In this document: positions 44,713-53,817 of the stretch, in pieces
Numbering within the stretch: the first letter of the stretch is position 1
Layout of the letters: each line of letters opens with the position of its first letter
Source: Komagataeibacter swingsii
Lineage (GTDB): Bacteria; Pseudomonadota; Alphaproteobacteria; Acetobacterales; Acetobacteraceae
Reading direction: 5' to 3'
Assembly: GCF_003207895.1 (NCBI RefSeq)
Contig: NZ_NKUB01000002.1
Coordinates: 1-64,000, forward strand
DNA: 64,000 nt
Made by a program: the position numbers and the translations under genes
Notes under the pieces: generated by a model
Seen by the model: the letters and a program-made list of their open reading frames with translations, nothing else
Told to the model about the DNA's origin: nothing
The model's database searches: none

Positions 44713-45695
44713 CCGATACACCACCCCACGCCCCGCTGATGGCGGTGCGCAACCTGTCCAAGACATACCATGTGGGCCATGGGCAGCACCTGGTGGCGGT
44801 GGACGGCATATCCCTGTCGGTCATGCCGGGCGAGATGCTGGGGCTGGTGGGGGAGTCCGGCTGCGGCAAGTCAACGCTGGGGCGGTGCATGCTGCGGCTG
44901 ACGGACATATCAGCGGGACAGGTGATGTTTGAAGGCCGCGACATCACCACCCTGCCCGAACGCCGCCTGCGCCCGCTGCGCCCCCGCATGCAGATGGTGT
45001 TCCAGGATTCCAGCGCCTGCCTGAACCCGCGCCGCCGCATCGGGGACCTGCTGGCCGAACCCCTGCGTGTCCATCGCGGGCCGGACGGGCGCAGGCGGCG
45101 GGCGGCGGACATCGAACGGCGCGTGCGCGACCTCATGGACCTGGTCAGCCTGCCTGCTGGCGCGCTGGCGCGGTATCCGCACGAATTTTCCGGCGGGCAG
45201 CGCCAGCGCATCAACATCGCCCGCGCGCTTGCATTGTCCCCCCGGCTGGTGGTGGCCGATGAGCCTGTCTCGGCGCTGGATGTCTCGGTGCAGGCGCAGA
45301 TCGTCAACCTGTTTGCCGACCTGCGCGCACGCCTCGGGCTGACCTATGTGTTCGTGGCGCATGACCTTGCGGTGGTGCGGCAGGTCTCCACCCGCGTGGC
45401 CGTCATGTATCTGGGCGCGATTGTCGAAATCGGGGCGACGGATGATGTGCTGCACCATCCCGCCCATCCCTACACCGCCGCCCTGACCGCCGCCGTGCCC
45501 CGTCCCGTGGTGGGCGCCCCTCCCCCGCCGCCGCTGGGGGGCGACATACCCAGCCCCGTCAACCGCCCCGCCGGGTGCCGCTTCCATACACGCTGCCCAT
45601 ATGTGCAGGACCGCTGCGGGGTGGAGACGCCCGCCCTGCGGCCCATCGGCCCCGGCCATGAAGTAGCGTGTCATTTTCCCCTTGCGCCATCGTGA
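44703..45695 (+). CDS. ABC transporter ATP-binding protein (DppF/OppF-like)
   Basis: Partner ATPase: Walker A GESGCGKS, signature FSGGQRQRINIARALA, Walker B LVVADEPV, H-loop FVAHDLAVV, and the C-terminal HPYTAALTAAVP followed by a Cys cluster (GCRFHTRCPYVQDRC). The ATG at 44703 has GGGGGAA 3-5 bases upstream and overlaps the DppD end; neighbouring ATGs at 44691 and 44709 are possible. 330 aa. Repeat copy D follows the stop by 7 bp. Confidence 0.92.
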   Translation: MPMTDTPPHAPLMAVRNLSKTYHVGHGQHLVAVDGISLSVMPGEMLGLVGESGCGKSTLGRCMLRLTDISAGQVMFEGRDITTLPERRLRPLRPRMQMVFQDSSACLNPRRRIGDLLAEPLRVHRGPDGRRRRAADIERRVRDLMDLVSLPAGALARYPHEFSGGQRQRINIARALALSPRLVVADEPVSALDVSVQAQIVNLFADLRARLGLTYVFVAHDLAVVRQVSTRVAVMYLGAIVEIGATDDVLHHPAHPYTAALTAAVPRPVVGAPPPPPLGGDIPSPVNRPAGCRFHTRCPYVQDRCGVETPALRPIGPGHEVACHFPLAPS

Positions 45696-45702
45696 CAGAC
45701 CC

Positions 45703-45797
45703 GTTGATGAATAACAAAAGTTTTTGGGTGTCGCCTTTTTTCAAAATGGCGGCGTCTTTCGAAGCTTTTTGAACAAGGCTTCACCAAAAACTTTTGA
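45703..45797 (+). repeat. Intergenic repeat copy D
   Basis: AAAGTTTTTGGGTGTCGCC, spacer TTTTTTCAAAAT, GGCGGCGTC, right arm TTCACCAAAAACTTTTG. Stem position G-C is replaced by a G-T wobble, so pairing is kept. Confidence 0.85.
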
Positions 45798-45914
45798 CGG
45801 TGCCGGGGGCGTCCTGTCGGCCCCACGGGGCACCTCTCCGGTCGTGGCATGGCGTGCGGGGGTGTAATGTGCCATCGTGCCGGGGTCATGACCGTATCAG
45901 GGAACACACTTTCC

Positions 45915-46670
45915 ATGCCTGCCATCACCAGCCTGCCAGAACTGCTCCTTGCCGTCCGGCGCGGCTGGTTGCCGCCGCCAGCCCACGTGGACGGGGCCTT
46001 GGTACCGGCCACGCAGGCCGATGCCTACGCGGTGCAGGATATGGTGGGGCGGTCCCTTGGCCCGGTTGGCGGGTGGAAGGTGGGCGCGCCCGCCCCGGAT
46101 GCCGAACCCGCCTGCGCGCCCATCCATACCGCGACCATTTTCAGTGATGGCGCGACCGTCCCGGCGGATACCTGCCGCCATCTGGGGGTCGAGGCCGAGA
46201 TCGGCTACCGTTTCGCCCGCGCCCTGCCCCCACGGGCCGCGCCATGGACACGTGATGAGGTGCTGGACGCCATCGGCACGGCCCATCCGGTGATCGAAAT
46301 CCTTGATACCCGCTTCGCCCGGCCCGGGTCCCTGCATAAACTGCTGCATGCCGCCGACCAGCAGAGCCATGGCGCACTGATCGTAGGCCCCGGCACCACC
46401 ACGTGGCGCACGCTTGATCCGGTACACGAACGCGTGGTGCTGCGGATTGATGGCAAGGTCGCGGCCGACCATACTGGCGGCAATTCGGCGGGCGACCCGT
46501 TGCGCATGCTGGTCTGGCTGGCCAACCATGCAGCCCGGCGCGGCATGGGCATCGATGCAGGCTGCGTGGTGACGACCGGGTCCACCACCGGCACCATTTT
46601 CGTGCCCCACGGCACGGATGTCGAAGCCAGCTTTCCCGCGCTGGGTTCGGTATGCGCCCATCTGGCCTGA
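45915..46670 (+). CDS. 2-keto-4-pentenoate hydratase / FAH-superfamily enzyme
   Basis: Fumarylacetoacetase-superfamily enzyme resembling 2-oxopent-4-enoate hydratases, which add water to dienoate products of aromatic meta-cleavage; decarboxylase function is possible. Metal-binding Glu-x-Glu in GVEAEIGYRFARAL; the family blocks GGWKVGAPAP and CVVTTGSTTGTIFVPHGT are present. The start is uncertain: 45915 (MPAITSLPELL) with AGGGA 12 bases upstream, or 45888. About 250 aa. Followed by a 2-hydroxyacid dehydrogenase gene 30 bp later, probably one transcript. Confidence 0.85.
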   Translation: MPAITSLPELLLAVRRGWLPPPAHVDGALVPATQADAYAVQDMVGRSLGPVGGWKVGAPAPDAEPACAPIHTATIFSDGATVPADTCRHLGVEAEIGYRFARALPPRAAPWTRDEVLDAIGTAHPVIEILDTRFARPGSLHKLLHAADQQSHGALIVGPGTTTWRTLDPVHERVVLRIDGKVAADHTGGNSAGDPLRMLVWLANHAARRGMGIDAGCVVTTGSTTGTIFVPHGTDVEASFPALGSVCAHLA

Positions 46671-46700
46671 ACCCCGCGCTGCCCGTACGAAAGGTCTGAC

Positions 46701-47630
46701 ATGAAGCCCGATATCCTGCTGCTTGAACCCATGATGCCTGAAATCGAGAAACAGCTTGATGCGGCCTATAACGTCCATCGCCCGACAGCGGGTGAACCGC
46801 TAGACAAAATCGCCGGATCGATACGCGGCATCGCGACCGGCGGCGGCACCGGCGTGCCCCGCGCCATCATGGACAGCCTGCCCCACCTTGAGATCATCGC
46901 CATCAACGGCATCGGCACGGACGCCGTTGACCTGAATGAAGCAAGGCGGCGCGGCATCCATGTCACCACCACGCCGGGCGTGCTGACCGATGACGTGGCG
47001 GACATGGCGATGGGCCTGCTGCTGGCGCTGCTGCGCGGCCTGCCGGCGGCGGACCGTTACGTGCGCGACGGCGCATGGGGCCACACGCCCGCGCCCCCGC
47101 TGGGCCACAGGGTGTCGGGGCGCAGGCTGGGCATACTGGGCATGGGCCATGTGGGACAGGCCGTGGCGACACGCGCCAGTGCGTTCGCTATGCCGGTTTC
47201 CTATACCGATCGCTGTGACAAGGCCCTGCCCGGCTATACTTTCGTGCCGGAACTGCTGGCCCTTGCACGGGACAGCGACGTGCTGGTGGTGGCGGCGTCC
47301 GGCGGCGCGGGGTCACGGCATCTGGTCAACCGGCAGGTTCTTGATGCGCTGGGGCCGGATGGTGTGCTGATCAACGTGGCGCGCGGGTCGGTGGTGGACG
47401 AAGCCGCCCTTGTCGCCGCCCTGGCACAGGGGACGCTGGGTGGGGCGGGGCTGGATGTGTTCGAGCATGAACCCGACGTGCCCGAGGGCCTGCGCACCTC
47501 GCCCCGCACGGTCCTGCAACCCCATCGCGCCAGCGCCACGGTGGAAACCCGGCTGGCGATGGGCAGGCTGGTCATAGGCAACCTTGCCGCCCATTTTGCC
47601 GGCAGGCCGCTGCTGTCGCCGGTGGCCTGA
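46701..47630 (+). CDS. D-isomer-specific 2-hydroxyacid dehydrogenase (2-ketogluconate/hydroxypyruvate reductase type)
   Basis: NAD(P)H-dependent reductase of 2-keto acids. Rossmann motif GILGMGHVGQAVATR, catalytic Arg in NVARGSVVDE, Glu in FEHEPDVPEG and His in LQPHRASATVETR. The TGGGTGVPR and NGIGTDAVDLNEARRRGIHV blocks resemble 2-ketogluconate and hydroxypyruvate reductases of acetic acid bacteria. 309 aa is normal. It would return extracellularly made ketogluconate to the cell's metabolism (inference). Repeat copy E follows. Confidence 0.92.
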   Translation: MKPDILLLEPMMPEIEKQLDAAYNVHRPTAGEPLDKIAGSIRGIATGGGTGVPRAIMDSLPHLEIIAINGIGTDAVDLNEARRRGIHVTTTPGVLTDDVADMAMGLLLALLRGLPAADRYVRDGAWGHTPAPPLGHRVSGRRLGILGMGHVGQAVATRASAFAMPVSYTDRCDKALPGYTFVPELLALARDSDVLVVAASGGAGSRHLVNRQVLDALGPDGVLINVARGSVVDEAALVAALAQGTLGGAGLDVFEHEPDVPEGLRTSPRTVLQPHRASATVETRLAMGRLVIGNLAAHFAGRPLLSPVA

Positions 47631-47639
47631 ACAGGTCAC

Positions 47640-47730
47640 CTGAAAAGACAGGTTTCCAGACGCCACCTTTTTCCAGAAAGGGTGGCGTTTGCGGAATCCT
47701 TTCAAAAGAAGCTTCACCAGGACCTTTGGG
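47640..47730 (+). repeat. Intergenic repeat copy E
   Basis: CGCCACCTTT, short loop, AAAGGGTGGCG: both arms differ from the family GCCGCC/GGCGGC yet remain complementary, a compensatory change. Right arm GAAGCTTCACCAGG retained. The next 230 bases up to 47961 hold nothing recognisable. Confidence 0.75.
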
Positions 47731-47961
47731 CAATCCGGTGCTGGCAAGGAAATTCTGCGGCAATCCAAGGAAAACACGGAACCAGGCACCTGGCTGTCGG
47801 GACGGGCCACCCGTCATATCCGGCGGTTCAATGGCCTATGGGCGGCCCGGCCCGGCTTTATTCAATGATCCTTTACCCCGCATGTCCCACACGGGCCTGA
47901 ATACAGGAACCATCCCTGTCATGGCCCGTTGGACCAGCAGGCATTTTGCGGAGTACATCCC

Positions 47962-48150
47962 ATGCTGACCCTTCTTGTCATTGCCCTCATCATCTTCGCC
48001 ATTGGCGGGGGTGGTTACGGTTACCGCTCCGGCTGGTACGGCGGGCCAAGGGGAACCGGATTCAACGGCCTTGGGCTGCTGCCAATCATCCTGCTGGTCA
48101 TCGCGCTTTTTTTGTTGCTGCACACGCCTGGTAGCGCGCCGCCGCCATGA
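47962..48150 (+). CDS. Small hydrophobic protein, DUF3309-like (62 aa)
   Basis: Tiny membrane protein with two hydrophobic segments (MLTLLVIALIIFAIGGGG and LGLLPIILLVIALFLLLH) joined by an aromatic/Gly loop (YGYRSGWYGGPRGTGF). This resembles the DUF3309 family of 50-60 aa proteins of unknown role. GGAG lies about 10 bases upstream. Convergent with the BASS transporter gene 18 bp away. Confidence 0.78.
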   Translation: MLTLLVIALIIFAIGGGGYGYRSGWYGGPRGTGFNGLGLLPIILLVIALFLLLHTPGSAPPP

Positions 48151-48168
48151 CGGTGAACATGCGTGGGG

Positions 48169-49089
48169 CTACGGGCGGCCATCGCGCGGGGGATGCCCCG
48201 CCCACAGGGCGGCAAGGACCGACCCCGATATGTTGTGCCATACTGAAAACACCGCCCCCGGCAGGGCCGCCAGCGGGGTGAAATACAGCCGCCCCAATGT
48301 TGCGGCCAGGCCGGAATTCTGCATGCCGACCTCCAGCGCCAGCGTGCGGCACACGCCCTCGTCAAGGCCCAGCAGGCGACCACCCCAGTACCCGCCCAGC
48401 AGCCCGATCGCGTTGTGCAGCACCACGCCCGCCAGCACCAGCGGCCCCACCGCCGCAAGCGACGGGCGCACGCCCACCACGATACTGCCGATGATGGCCA
48501 TGATCGACACCATGGCCACCAGCGGCAGGGCCGGTCCGACCCGCCGGACCATCTGCGGAAACGTGGTATTGACCACCACGCCCCCCATCACCGGCAGGGC
48601 CACGATTTCGACAATGCTGCGGAACAGTCCCCAGCTATCGACACTGACACCCGCCGAGACATAGAGCCGTGTCAGCACCGGGGTGACAATGATACCCACC
48701 AGCGTGGACAGCGTGCTGATGCTGACCGACAGCGCCACGTCACCACGTGACAGGTAGATCATGACATTGGACGCCGTGCCGCTGGAAACACAGCCCACCA
48801 GGACCATGCCGGTGGCGATCATGGGCGGCATGCGCAGCACATGCGCAATCGCCCACGCCGCCAGCGGCATGACCAGGTAATGCAGCACGACACCCGCCAC
48901 GACCGGCAGTGGCCTGCGCGCGATACGCATGAAATCACCCGCCGCCAGCGTTACCCCCATGGTGAACATGATGAAGGCGAGCAGCGGTGTTATGGCTGGC
49001 GTCAATGCCAGGAACGGCGCGGGAGACGCGATCGCCCCGGCCGAGACAAGGACCGCCCATAGCGGGAACAGCCGTGTCAGGGCCGGCAT
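48169..49089 (-). CDS. BASS-family (bile acid:sodium symporter) transporter
   Basis: Sodium-coupled organic anion carrier; bacterial members move bile acids, pantothenate/ketopantoate or other keto acids. The EVGMQNSGLAATLGRLYF motif and GCVSSGTASNVMIYLSRGD crossover region are characteristic. About nine or ten helices in 306 aa. The start at 49089 (MPALTRLFP) has GGAAC upstream; the open frame to 49206 adds a hydrophilic stretch without support. It neighbours keto-acid enzymes, which fits keto-acid transport (inference). Confidence 0.9.
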   Translation of the reverse strand: MPALTRLFPLWAVLVSAGAIASPAPFLALTPAITPLLAFIMFTMGVTLAAGDFMRIARRPLPVVAGVVLHYLVMPLAAWAIAHVLRMPPMIATGMVLVGCVSSGTASNVMIYLSRGDVALSVSISTLSTLVGIIVTPVLTRLYVSAGVSVDSWGLFRSIVEIVALPVMGGVVVNTTFPQMVRRVGPALPLVAMVSIMAIIGSIVVGVRPSLAAVGPLVLAGVVLHNAIGLLGGYWGGRLLGLDEGVCRTLALEVGMQNSGLAATLGRLYFTPLAALPGAVFSVWHNISGSVLAALWAGHPPRDGRP

Positions 49090-49343
49090 GTCATGTTCCG
49101 TATCCGTGGCATATGTTCCCCCATGCTGTCCTGCCTGTCCGTGCGGGATGCCTGCATACGCATGGATGCGTGACATGGCCAGAGCGCGGGGCGGGCGATG
49201 GATCATTTTGTGAAGTCATCAACATTGTCCGGCGCAACCCCGCCCGCGCCCGGCTGTTGTCATGAATACGGGAGGCATCATCTCCATGGCCGCGCCGCGC
49301 CATGCCTGCTACCGTACCCACCTGCTGTCCTGGGGAGGCCCGC

Positions 49344-51236
49344 GTGCCCGACACCGTTTACCGCAACGCGCTTTTTTTTGACGGCACGGGCTGCCACCCT
49401 GTGATTGCAGACATCGCCATATCCGGTGGCCGGGTCGCGGCCATTGGCCCATCGCTGGACTGGGATGAAAACGCGGTACAGGTGGACTGCACCGGCCTGT
49501 GGCTGATGCCGGGGCTGCTGGACATTCACACCCATCTGGACCTTGAACTGGAACTGGCCCCCGAACTGCCCGAAGTGGTGCGCCACGGCATCACCACGGT
49601 GGTGATTGGCAACTGTTCCATCGGTGTCACCTATGGCCACCAGCGCAGCCCGGGGGAAGACCCCGTCGTGGACTGCTTCGCCCGTGTTGAAAACATGCCA
49701 AAACCCGTGCTGGCCCGCGTGGCGGACCGCTGCACATGGACGGATTCACAGGGGTATCTGGATCACCTGGGCAGCCTGCCGCTTGGCGCCAACGTTGTTC
49801 CGCTCATCCCCCATTCCATGCTGCGCATCGCGGTCATGGGGCTGCGGCAGTCCATTACCCGCCCGCCCACCAAGCGCGAGCGCGCGCAGATGGAACGCCT
49901 GTTGGATGCAGGCATGGCGCAGGGTTACGCGGGTTTTTCCACCGATGCCCTGCCCTTCCACTTCCTGGCGAACAATCCGCACAAGAAACGCAAGATCCCG
50001 ACCCAGTACGCCAGCTACCGTGAACTGGCGCAACTGACCAATGTCGTGCGCCGCTACGGGCGCGTATGGCAGGCGACCCCGCCCAAGGACGATATCATCG
50101 AGGCGGTGCGCACCTTCCTGCTGACCAGCGGGCGGCTGTTCGGCCGTCCGCTGCGCACCACGGTCCTGGCGGCGATCGACCTGTGGACCAACCGCGCGGC
50201 GGTCACGATGTGCCTCATGCTGTCCGCCATCCTCAATTCCCGGCTGCTGGACGGGATGTTCCGTTTCCAGGTGCTGTCAGGCACGTTCCGTATATGGAGC
50301 GACGGGGCCATCAACCCCATAGCCGACGAAATACCCGAACTGCGCGCCCTGAACGAACTGGAACCCGATGACCGGGCGGGGCGCCTGCGCATCCTTGATG
50401 ACCCGCAATGGATCGCGGCCTTCCGCGCCATGTGGCTGAAAGGCCGGACGGGATGGTCCATTGCCCGGCTGCGCCGGCTGCTGCGGCTGGAGGGCACCGT
50501 GCTGACCCGCCGCCTGGCGGATATGAAGGTGGCTGAATGCCCCCTGTCCCTGTGGCGGGGCGAGACGCTGCAGTACCCCTATCACCGTCTGCGGCAATGG
50601 CAGGCGACCAGGGGGCGGCATGGGGCGGTCAATCCGGAAGAAGCCGTGTTTTTCGCAACCTTTCCCAACCCCATCGGGGATGACGCCGCTTTCTTCATCC
50701 ACCTGCTGCGGCGGTGGGATACGGACCTGCGGTGGGAGACGGCGTTTGCCAACCGCAATCCGGTCACGCTGAAAAAACTGCTGTTCAATCCCCACACGCT
50801 GCCGGGGTTCAATGACAGTGGCGCGCACCTGGCCAATATCGCCTTTTATGACGGAAACCTGCGAACCCTGAAGATCGCCCAGCCCGACGGGCCATGGCGG
50901 GTGGCTGTCGCCGTTCACCGCCTGACCGGCCTGCCCGCGGGCTTTTTCAACCTCAACGCGGGCGTGCTGAAGGTGGGCGCGCAGGCCGATCTGTGCGTGA
51001 TCGACCCTGATGCCCTGCGGCGGTGGGACCCGGAAAAAACCTATGAATTCGTCTATCGCAGCGCATTTGGCTGCCGCCAGGTCATCAACCGGCCACCCGG
51101 CGTCGTACGCCATGTCATGGTCGCGGGCCTGACCGCGTGGACTGATGGCGATTACACCCGTGACTTTGGCCACACGGCCTTTGGCCGGGTCATGCGCGCG
51201 AAGGACCACCCGGATGAACGCACCCTGCATGCCTGA
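49344..51236 (+). CDS. Amidohydrolase, N-acyl-D-amino-acid deacylase group
   Basis: Metal-dependent amidohydrolase (amidohydrolase_3, D-aminoacylase-like). N-terminal metal motif GLLDIHTHLD, then VVIGNCSIGV (equivalent of the GNCG block with a metal-ligand Cys), and the late catalytic Asp region GFNDSGAHLANIAFYD. The C-terminal beta domain closes with VGAQADLCVIDPD. The GTG start at 49344 has GGAGG 7 bases upstream. 630 aa is longer than classical D-aminoacylases (~490-530) because of a helical insert around 240-420. The substrate is uncertain; N-acyl-D-amino acids or a related amide are likely. Confidence 0.85.
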   Translation: MPDTVYRNALFFDGTGCHPVIADIAISGGRVAAIGPSLDWDENAVQVDCTGLWLMPGLLDIHTHLDLELELAPELPEVVRHGITTVVIGNCSIGVTYGHQRSPGEDPVVDCFARVENMPKPVLARVADRCTWTDSQGYLDHLGSLPLGANVVPLIPHSMLRIAVMGLRQSITRPPTKRERAQMERLLDAGMAQGYAGFSTDALPFHFLANNPHKKRKIPTQYASYRELAQLTNVVRRYGRVWQATPPKDDIIEAVRTFLLTSGRLFGRPLRTTVLAAIDLWTNRAAVTMCLMLSAILNSRLLDGMFRFQVLSGTFRIWSDGAINPIADEIPELRALNELEPDDRAGRLRILDDPQWIAAFRAMWLKGRTGWSIARLRRLLRLEGTVLTRRLADMKVAECPLSLWRGETLQYPYHRLRQWQATRGRHGAVNPEEAVFFATFPNPIGDDAAFFIHLLRRWDTDLRWETAFANRNPVTLKKLLFNPHTLPGFNDSGAHLANIAFYDGNLRTLKIAQPDGPWRVAVAVHRLTGLPAGFFNLNAGVLKVGAQADLCVIDPDALRRWDPEKTYEFVYRSAFGCRQVINRPPGVVRHVMVAGLTAWTDGDYTRDFGHTAFGRVMRAKDHPDERTLHA

Positions 51237-51415
51237 ACCCCGGATGGCGCGAACCGGGAAACGGGGCCGGGGACCATGGCCGGCCCGCCTGTCCACGCGC
51301 CGGTGTTTCCAAACGGGCAACACGCTCCCGCGCAGATTTGATGGCCTGTCCCCCTGCCCGTCCATGCTATGGGCTGCGGGTCAGCCCCAGTGCATTGCGT
51401 GGAGAGTACCATCCC

Positions 51416-52621
51416 TTGTCATGCCGATTGCAAGCCGGGTCCGCGTTCTACGCCTTCGTGCTGCTGCACGCGGGCACGGCCCGCGCCCAGAACGTGCCCA
51501 CCATTGACCTGCATGGCATAACCATAAAACCCTATGCCACGGACCAGCTTGACGTGGGCGGGTTCGCCAATGCATCCCCCGCCCGTCCGGGCACGGGGGC
51601 GCGGGGGGCGCGCATGCGCAATGGCGTGCGGCTGAATATCCACAAACAGGTCGAAATCGGGGCCATATGGGATTTCGGGCCGGCGCCCGGTGGGCCGATG
51701 CGCCTGTTTGAGGGGCAGGTTTCCTATGTCGGGCTGCGGCATTTCGTATTCACGGCGGGGATTTTCAAACCCAGCTTCGGCCTTGAATCCATGCAGGCGC
51801 AGGGTGATACCGTCTTTATCGAACGTTCCAGCATTTCCACCCTGACGCGCAACCTGGCCACGGGTATCGAACGGCAGGCGGTGCAGGCGGAAACATACGG
51901 CAAACGTTATCATTTCGCACTATCCGCCACCGCGGGCACGGCGGGGCCGGGCGAAAACGGCAACCAGCGCGCCATGGCCTTCCGCCTTGTCGGCCTGCCG
52001 GTCCGCACACGCTCCGTGCTGTTCCATCTGGGATTTTCGGGGGAGTGGGTGTTCCGCCCCGCATCCGCCCGCAACGCCGCCCCGGCGCTGTCGCTGTCCG
52101 ACAATCCGGAAATCAATCCGGGCACGGTTTCAAAATACCTCGATACAGGCAGTATCCGGGCCGACAGCGCGGGGGCCTTCGGGGTGGAGGCCGCCGTATC
52201 ATGGAAACGACTGCTGTTCCAGGGCGAGGCCTATGACATCCTGCTGAACAGCCGCATCAATAACGTGGCGGCACAACTCCGCTTTCACGGATGGTACGGG
52301 CAGCTTGGCTACACCATCAATGGAAAGCAGCGGGAGTGGAAGGGCCGCACGGCGGCGTTTTCCGCGCCGTCATGTGACAGGAAGCAGAGCGTGCTGTGCA
52401 ACGGTTATGGCGTGCTGGAAATCGCGGCCCGTTATTCACAGGCCGACCTTGAATCCGGTCCCATACATGGCGGCGACCAGCAGACCGGGTCGCTGGCCGT
52501 GAACTGGTGGCCCACGGGCATCATCCGCACGACCGTGCAGTACGAATACGGGCAGGTGACGCGCACGCCATCGGCCGAACACTTCCATGCGGTCATGTCG
52601 ATGTTCCAGATAAAATTCTAA
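51416..52621 (+). CDS. OprP/OprO-like outer membrane porin
   Basis: Phosphate-selective-porin-family beta-barrel for uptake of small anions or oligomers. A signal peptide (AGSAFYAFVLLHAGTARA, cleaved before Q) and a C-terminal Phe (MFQIKF) fit an outer membrane protein. Internal features include IGAIWDFGPAPGGPMRLFEG and LRHFVFTAGIFKPSFGLESM, typical of OprP. I prefer a TTG start at 51416: GGAGAG lies 10 bases upstream and it yields a clean signal peptide. The ATG at 51338 adds an implausible N-terminus. A full MITE starts right after the TAA. It probably works with the adjacent amidohydrolase. Confidence 0.8.
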   Translation: MSCRLQAGSAFYAFVLLHAGTARAQNVPTIDLHGITIKPYATDQLDVGGFANASPARPGTGARGARMRNGVRLNIHKQVEIGAIWDFGPAPGGPMRLFEGQVSYVGLRHFVFTAGIFKPSFGLESMQAQGDTVFIERSSISTLTRNLATGIERQAVQAETYGKRYHFALSATAGTAGPGENGNQRAMAFRLVGLPVRTRSVLFHLGFSGEWVFRPASARNAAPALSLSDNPEINPGTVSKYLDTGSIRADSAGAFGVEAAVSWKRLLFQGEAYDILLNSRINNVAAQLRFHGWYGQLGYTINGKQREWKGRTAAFSAPSCDRKQSVLCNGYGVLEIAARYSQADLESGPIHGGDQQTGSLAVNWWPTGIIRTTVQYEYGQVTRTPSAEHFHAVMSMFQIKF

Positions 52622-52780
52622 GAAACTGTTTGAAAACAACCCATTGATAAAAAACAAAAGTTTTTGGGTGCCGCCTTTTTTCAAAAAGGCGGCATTCTTT
52701 CGAAGCTTTTGCAAAACGCCTCACCAAAAACTTCATTTAATTTTAAAGCACTATCATGGGCTGTCTTTTCAGACAGTCTT
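52622..52780 (+). mobile_element. MITE-like repeat copy F, full length 159 bp
   Basis: Complete element: left end GAAACTGTTTGAAAAC, right end TTTTCAGACAGTCTT (terminal inverted repeats with two or three mismatches). Inside is a second inverted repeat, AAGTTTTTGG with CCAAAAACTT, around the hairpin GCCGCCTTTTTTCAAAAAGG CGGC. Begins immediately after the porin TAA. Encodes no transposase. No clear target duplication (TAA left, GCG right). Short frames across it are not genes. Confidence 0.88.
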
Positions 52781-52939
52781 GCGCAACAATTCCCCGATAG
52801 CCCTTTTTCATGATGCCGCCGGTCACGCAATAACTGGCGCACCCACACCGATCCGCCGTAACGTATCCGCATGCCGGGCGTTGATTCCGACACGGATGGA
52901 TGAACAGATCATGACGACCACGACAGGAAGATGACCGGC

Positions 52940-53764
52940 ATGGAACAGCAACCCGGCCCCGGGAATGATACGGCACGCCAGCCGGTCCTGTTCCTGCCGC
53001 ATGGCGGGGGACCGTGCTTTTTCATGGACTGGCCGGATACATGGGACCATATGGCGGCCTACCTGCGTGGGGTCGCCGCCACCCTGCCCCGGCGCCCCGA
53101 CGGGATCGTGGTTATGTCCAGCCATTGGGAAACGGGCATGCCCACGGTGACATCGGGCGCCCACCCGCCGCTGATATACGACTATTCCGGCTTTCCGCCC
53201 CATACGTACCAGCTCCGCTATCCCGCACCGGGTTCCCCCCGCCTTGCCGCGCAGGTCTGCGCCCTGCTGGACAGGGCGGGCATCACCAGCGCGCAGGACC
53301 CCGGGCGGGGCTTTGACCATGGCGTATTCATACCGTTCATGCTGGCCTTTCCGCAGGCGGATATCCCGGTTGTGGAACTGTCGCTGCAACGCGAGCTGAA
53401 CGCCGCGATGGAAATCCGGACCGGGGCGGCGCTGCAGCCGCTGCGCGCGCAGAACGTGCTGATCGTGGGCACGGGCATGACGTACCACAACCTGCATCAC
53501 TTCATGGGGCAGAACCCGCAATCCGATGCCGTATCGCGGGAATTCGACACATGGCTGGCCCATGCGGTGGAATCCCCGCCGGACATACGGACCGAGGCCC
53601 TGACGCAGTGGACCCACGCGCCGGGCGCACGGATCTGCCATCCCCGCCCCGAACACCTGCTGCCGCTCATGTTCGCCGCAGGGGCCGCCGGGACGGACCG
53701 GGGCGTGCGCGATTACAGCGATACGGTCATGGGCAAGGCGCTATCGGGCTTCCGGTTTGGCTGA
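52940..53764 (+). CDS. Class III extradiol ring-cleavage dioxygenase (DODA type)
   Basis: LigB-superfamily non-heme dioxygenase of the 4,5-DOPA dioxygenase (YgiD) type. Metal ligands are His in FLPHGGGPC, His in VMSSHWE and His in FDHGVFIPFML; VGTGMTYHNLHHF supplies the catalytic His pair. The start at 52940 is preferred because AGGAAG sits 9 bases upstream; it abuts the ATG at 52931. 274 aa is normal. A hydratase-like gene 7 kb upstream could in principle act on its product, but no full meta-pathway is present. Confidence 0.9.
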   Translation: MEQQPGPGNDTARQPVLFLPHGGGPCFFMDWPDTWDHMAAYLRGVAATLPRRPDGIVVMSSHWETGMPTVTSGAHPPLIYDYSGFPPHTYQLRYPAPGSPRLAAQVCALLDRAGITSAQDPGRGFDHGVFIPFMLAFPQADIPVVELSLQRELNAAMEIRTGAALQPLRAQNVLIVGTGMTYHNLHHFMGQNPQSDAVSREFDTWLAHAVESPPDIRTEALTQWTHAPGARICHPRPEHLLPLMFAAGAAGTDRGVRDYSDTVMGKALSGFRFG

Positions 53765-53817
53765 TGGCGGCATTCCGGCCGTTCTTTCCAGTCCCGACAG
53801 ATTAAAGGCATGACACG

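Noticed and set aside
52644-52934. Open frame of 96 codons encoding a Lys/Phe-rich peptide
   Set aside because: Lies almost wholly in MITE copy F. The same peptide recurs in copy H, showing that it is a translated repeat and not a gene.
45915-53764. Complete aromatic meta-cleavage pathway (DODA dioxygenase plus hydratase)
   Set aside because: The two genes are 7 kb apart and no aldolase, semialdehyde dehydrogenase or tautomerase of such a pathway lies between them.
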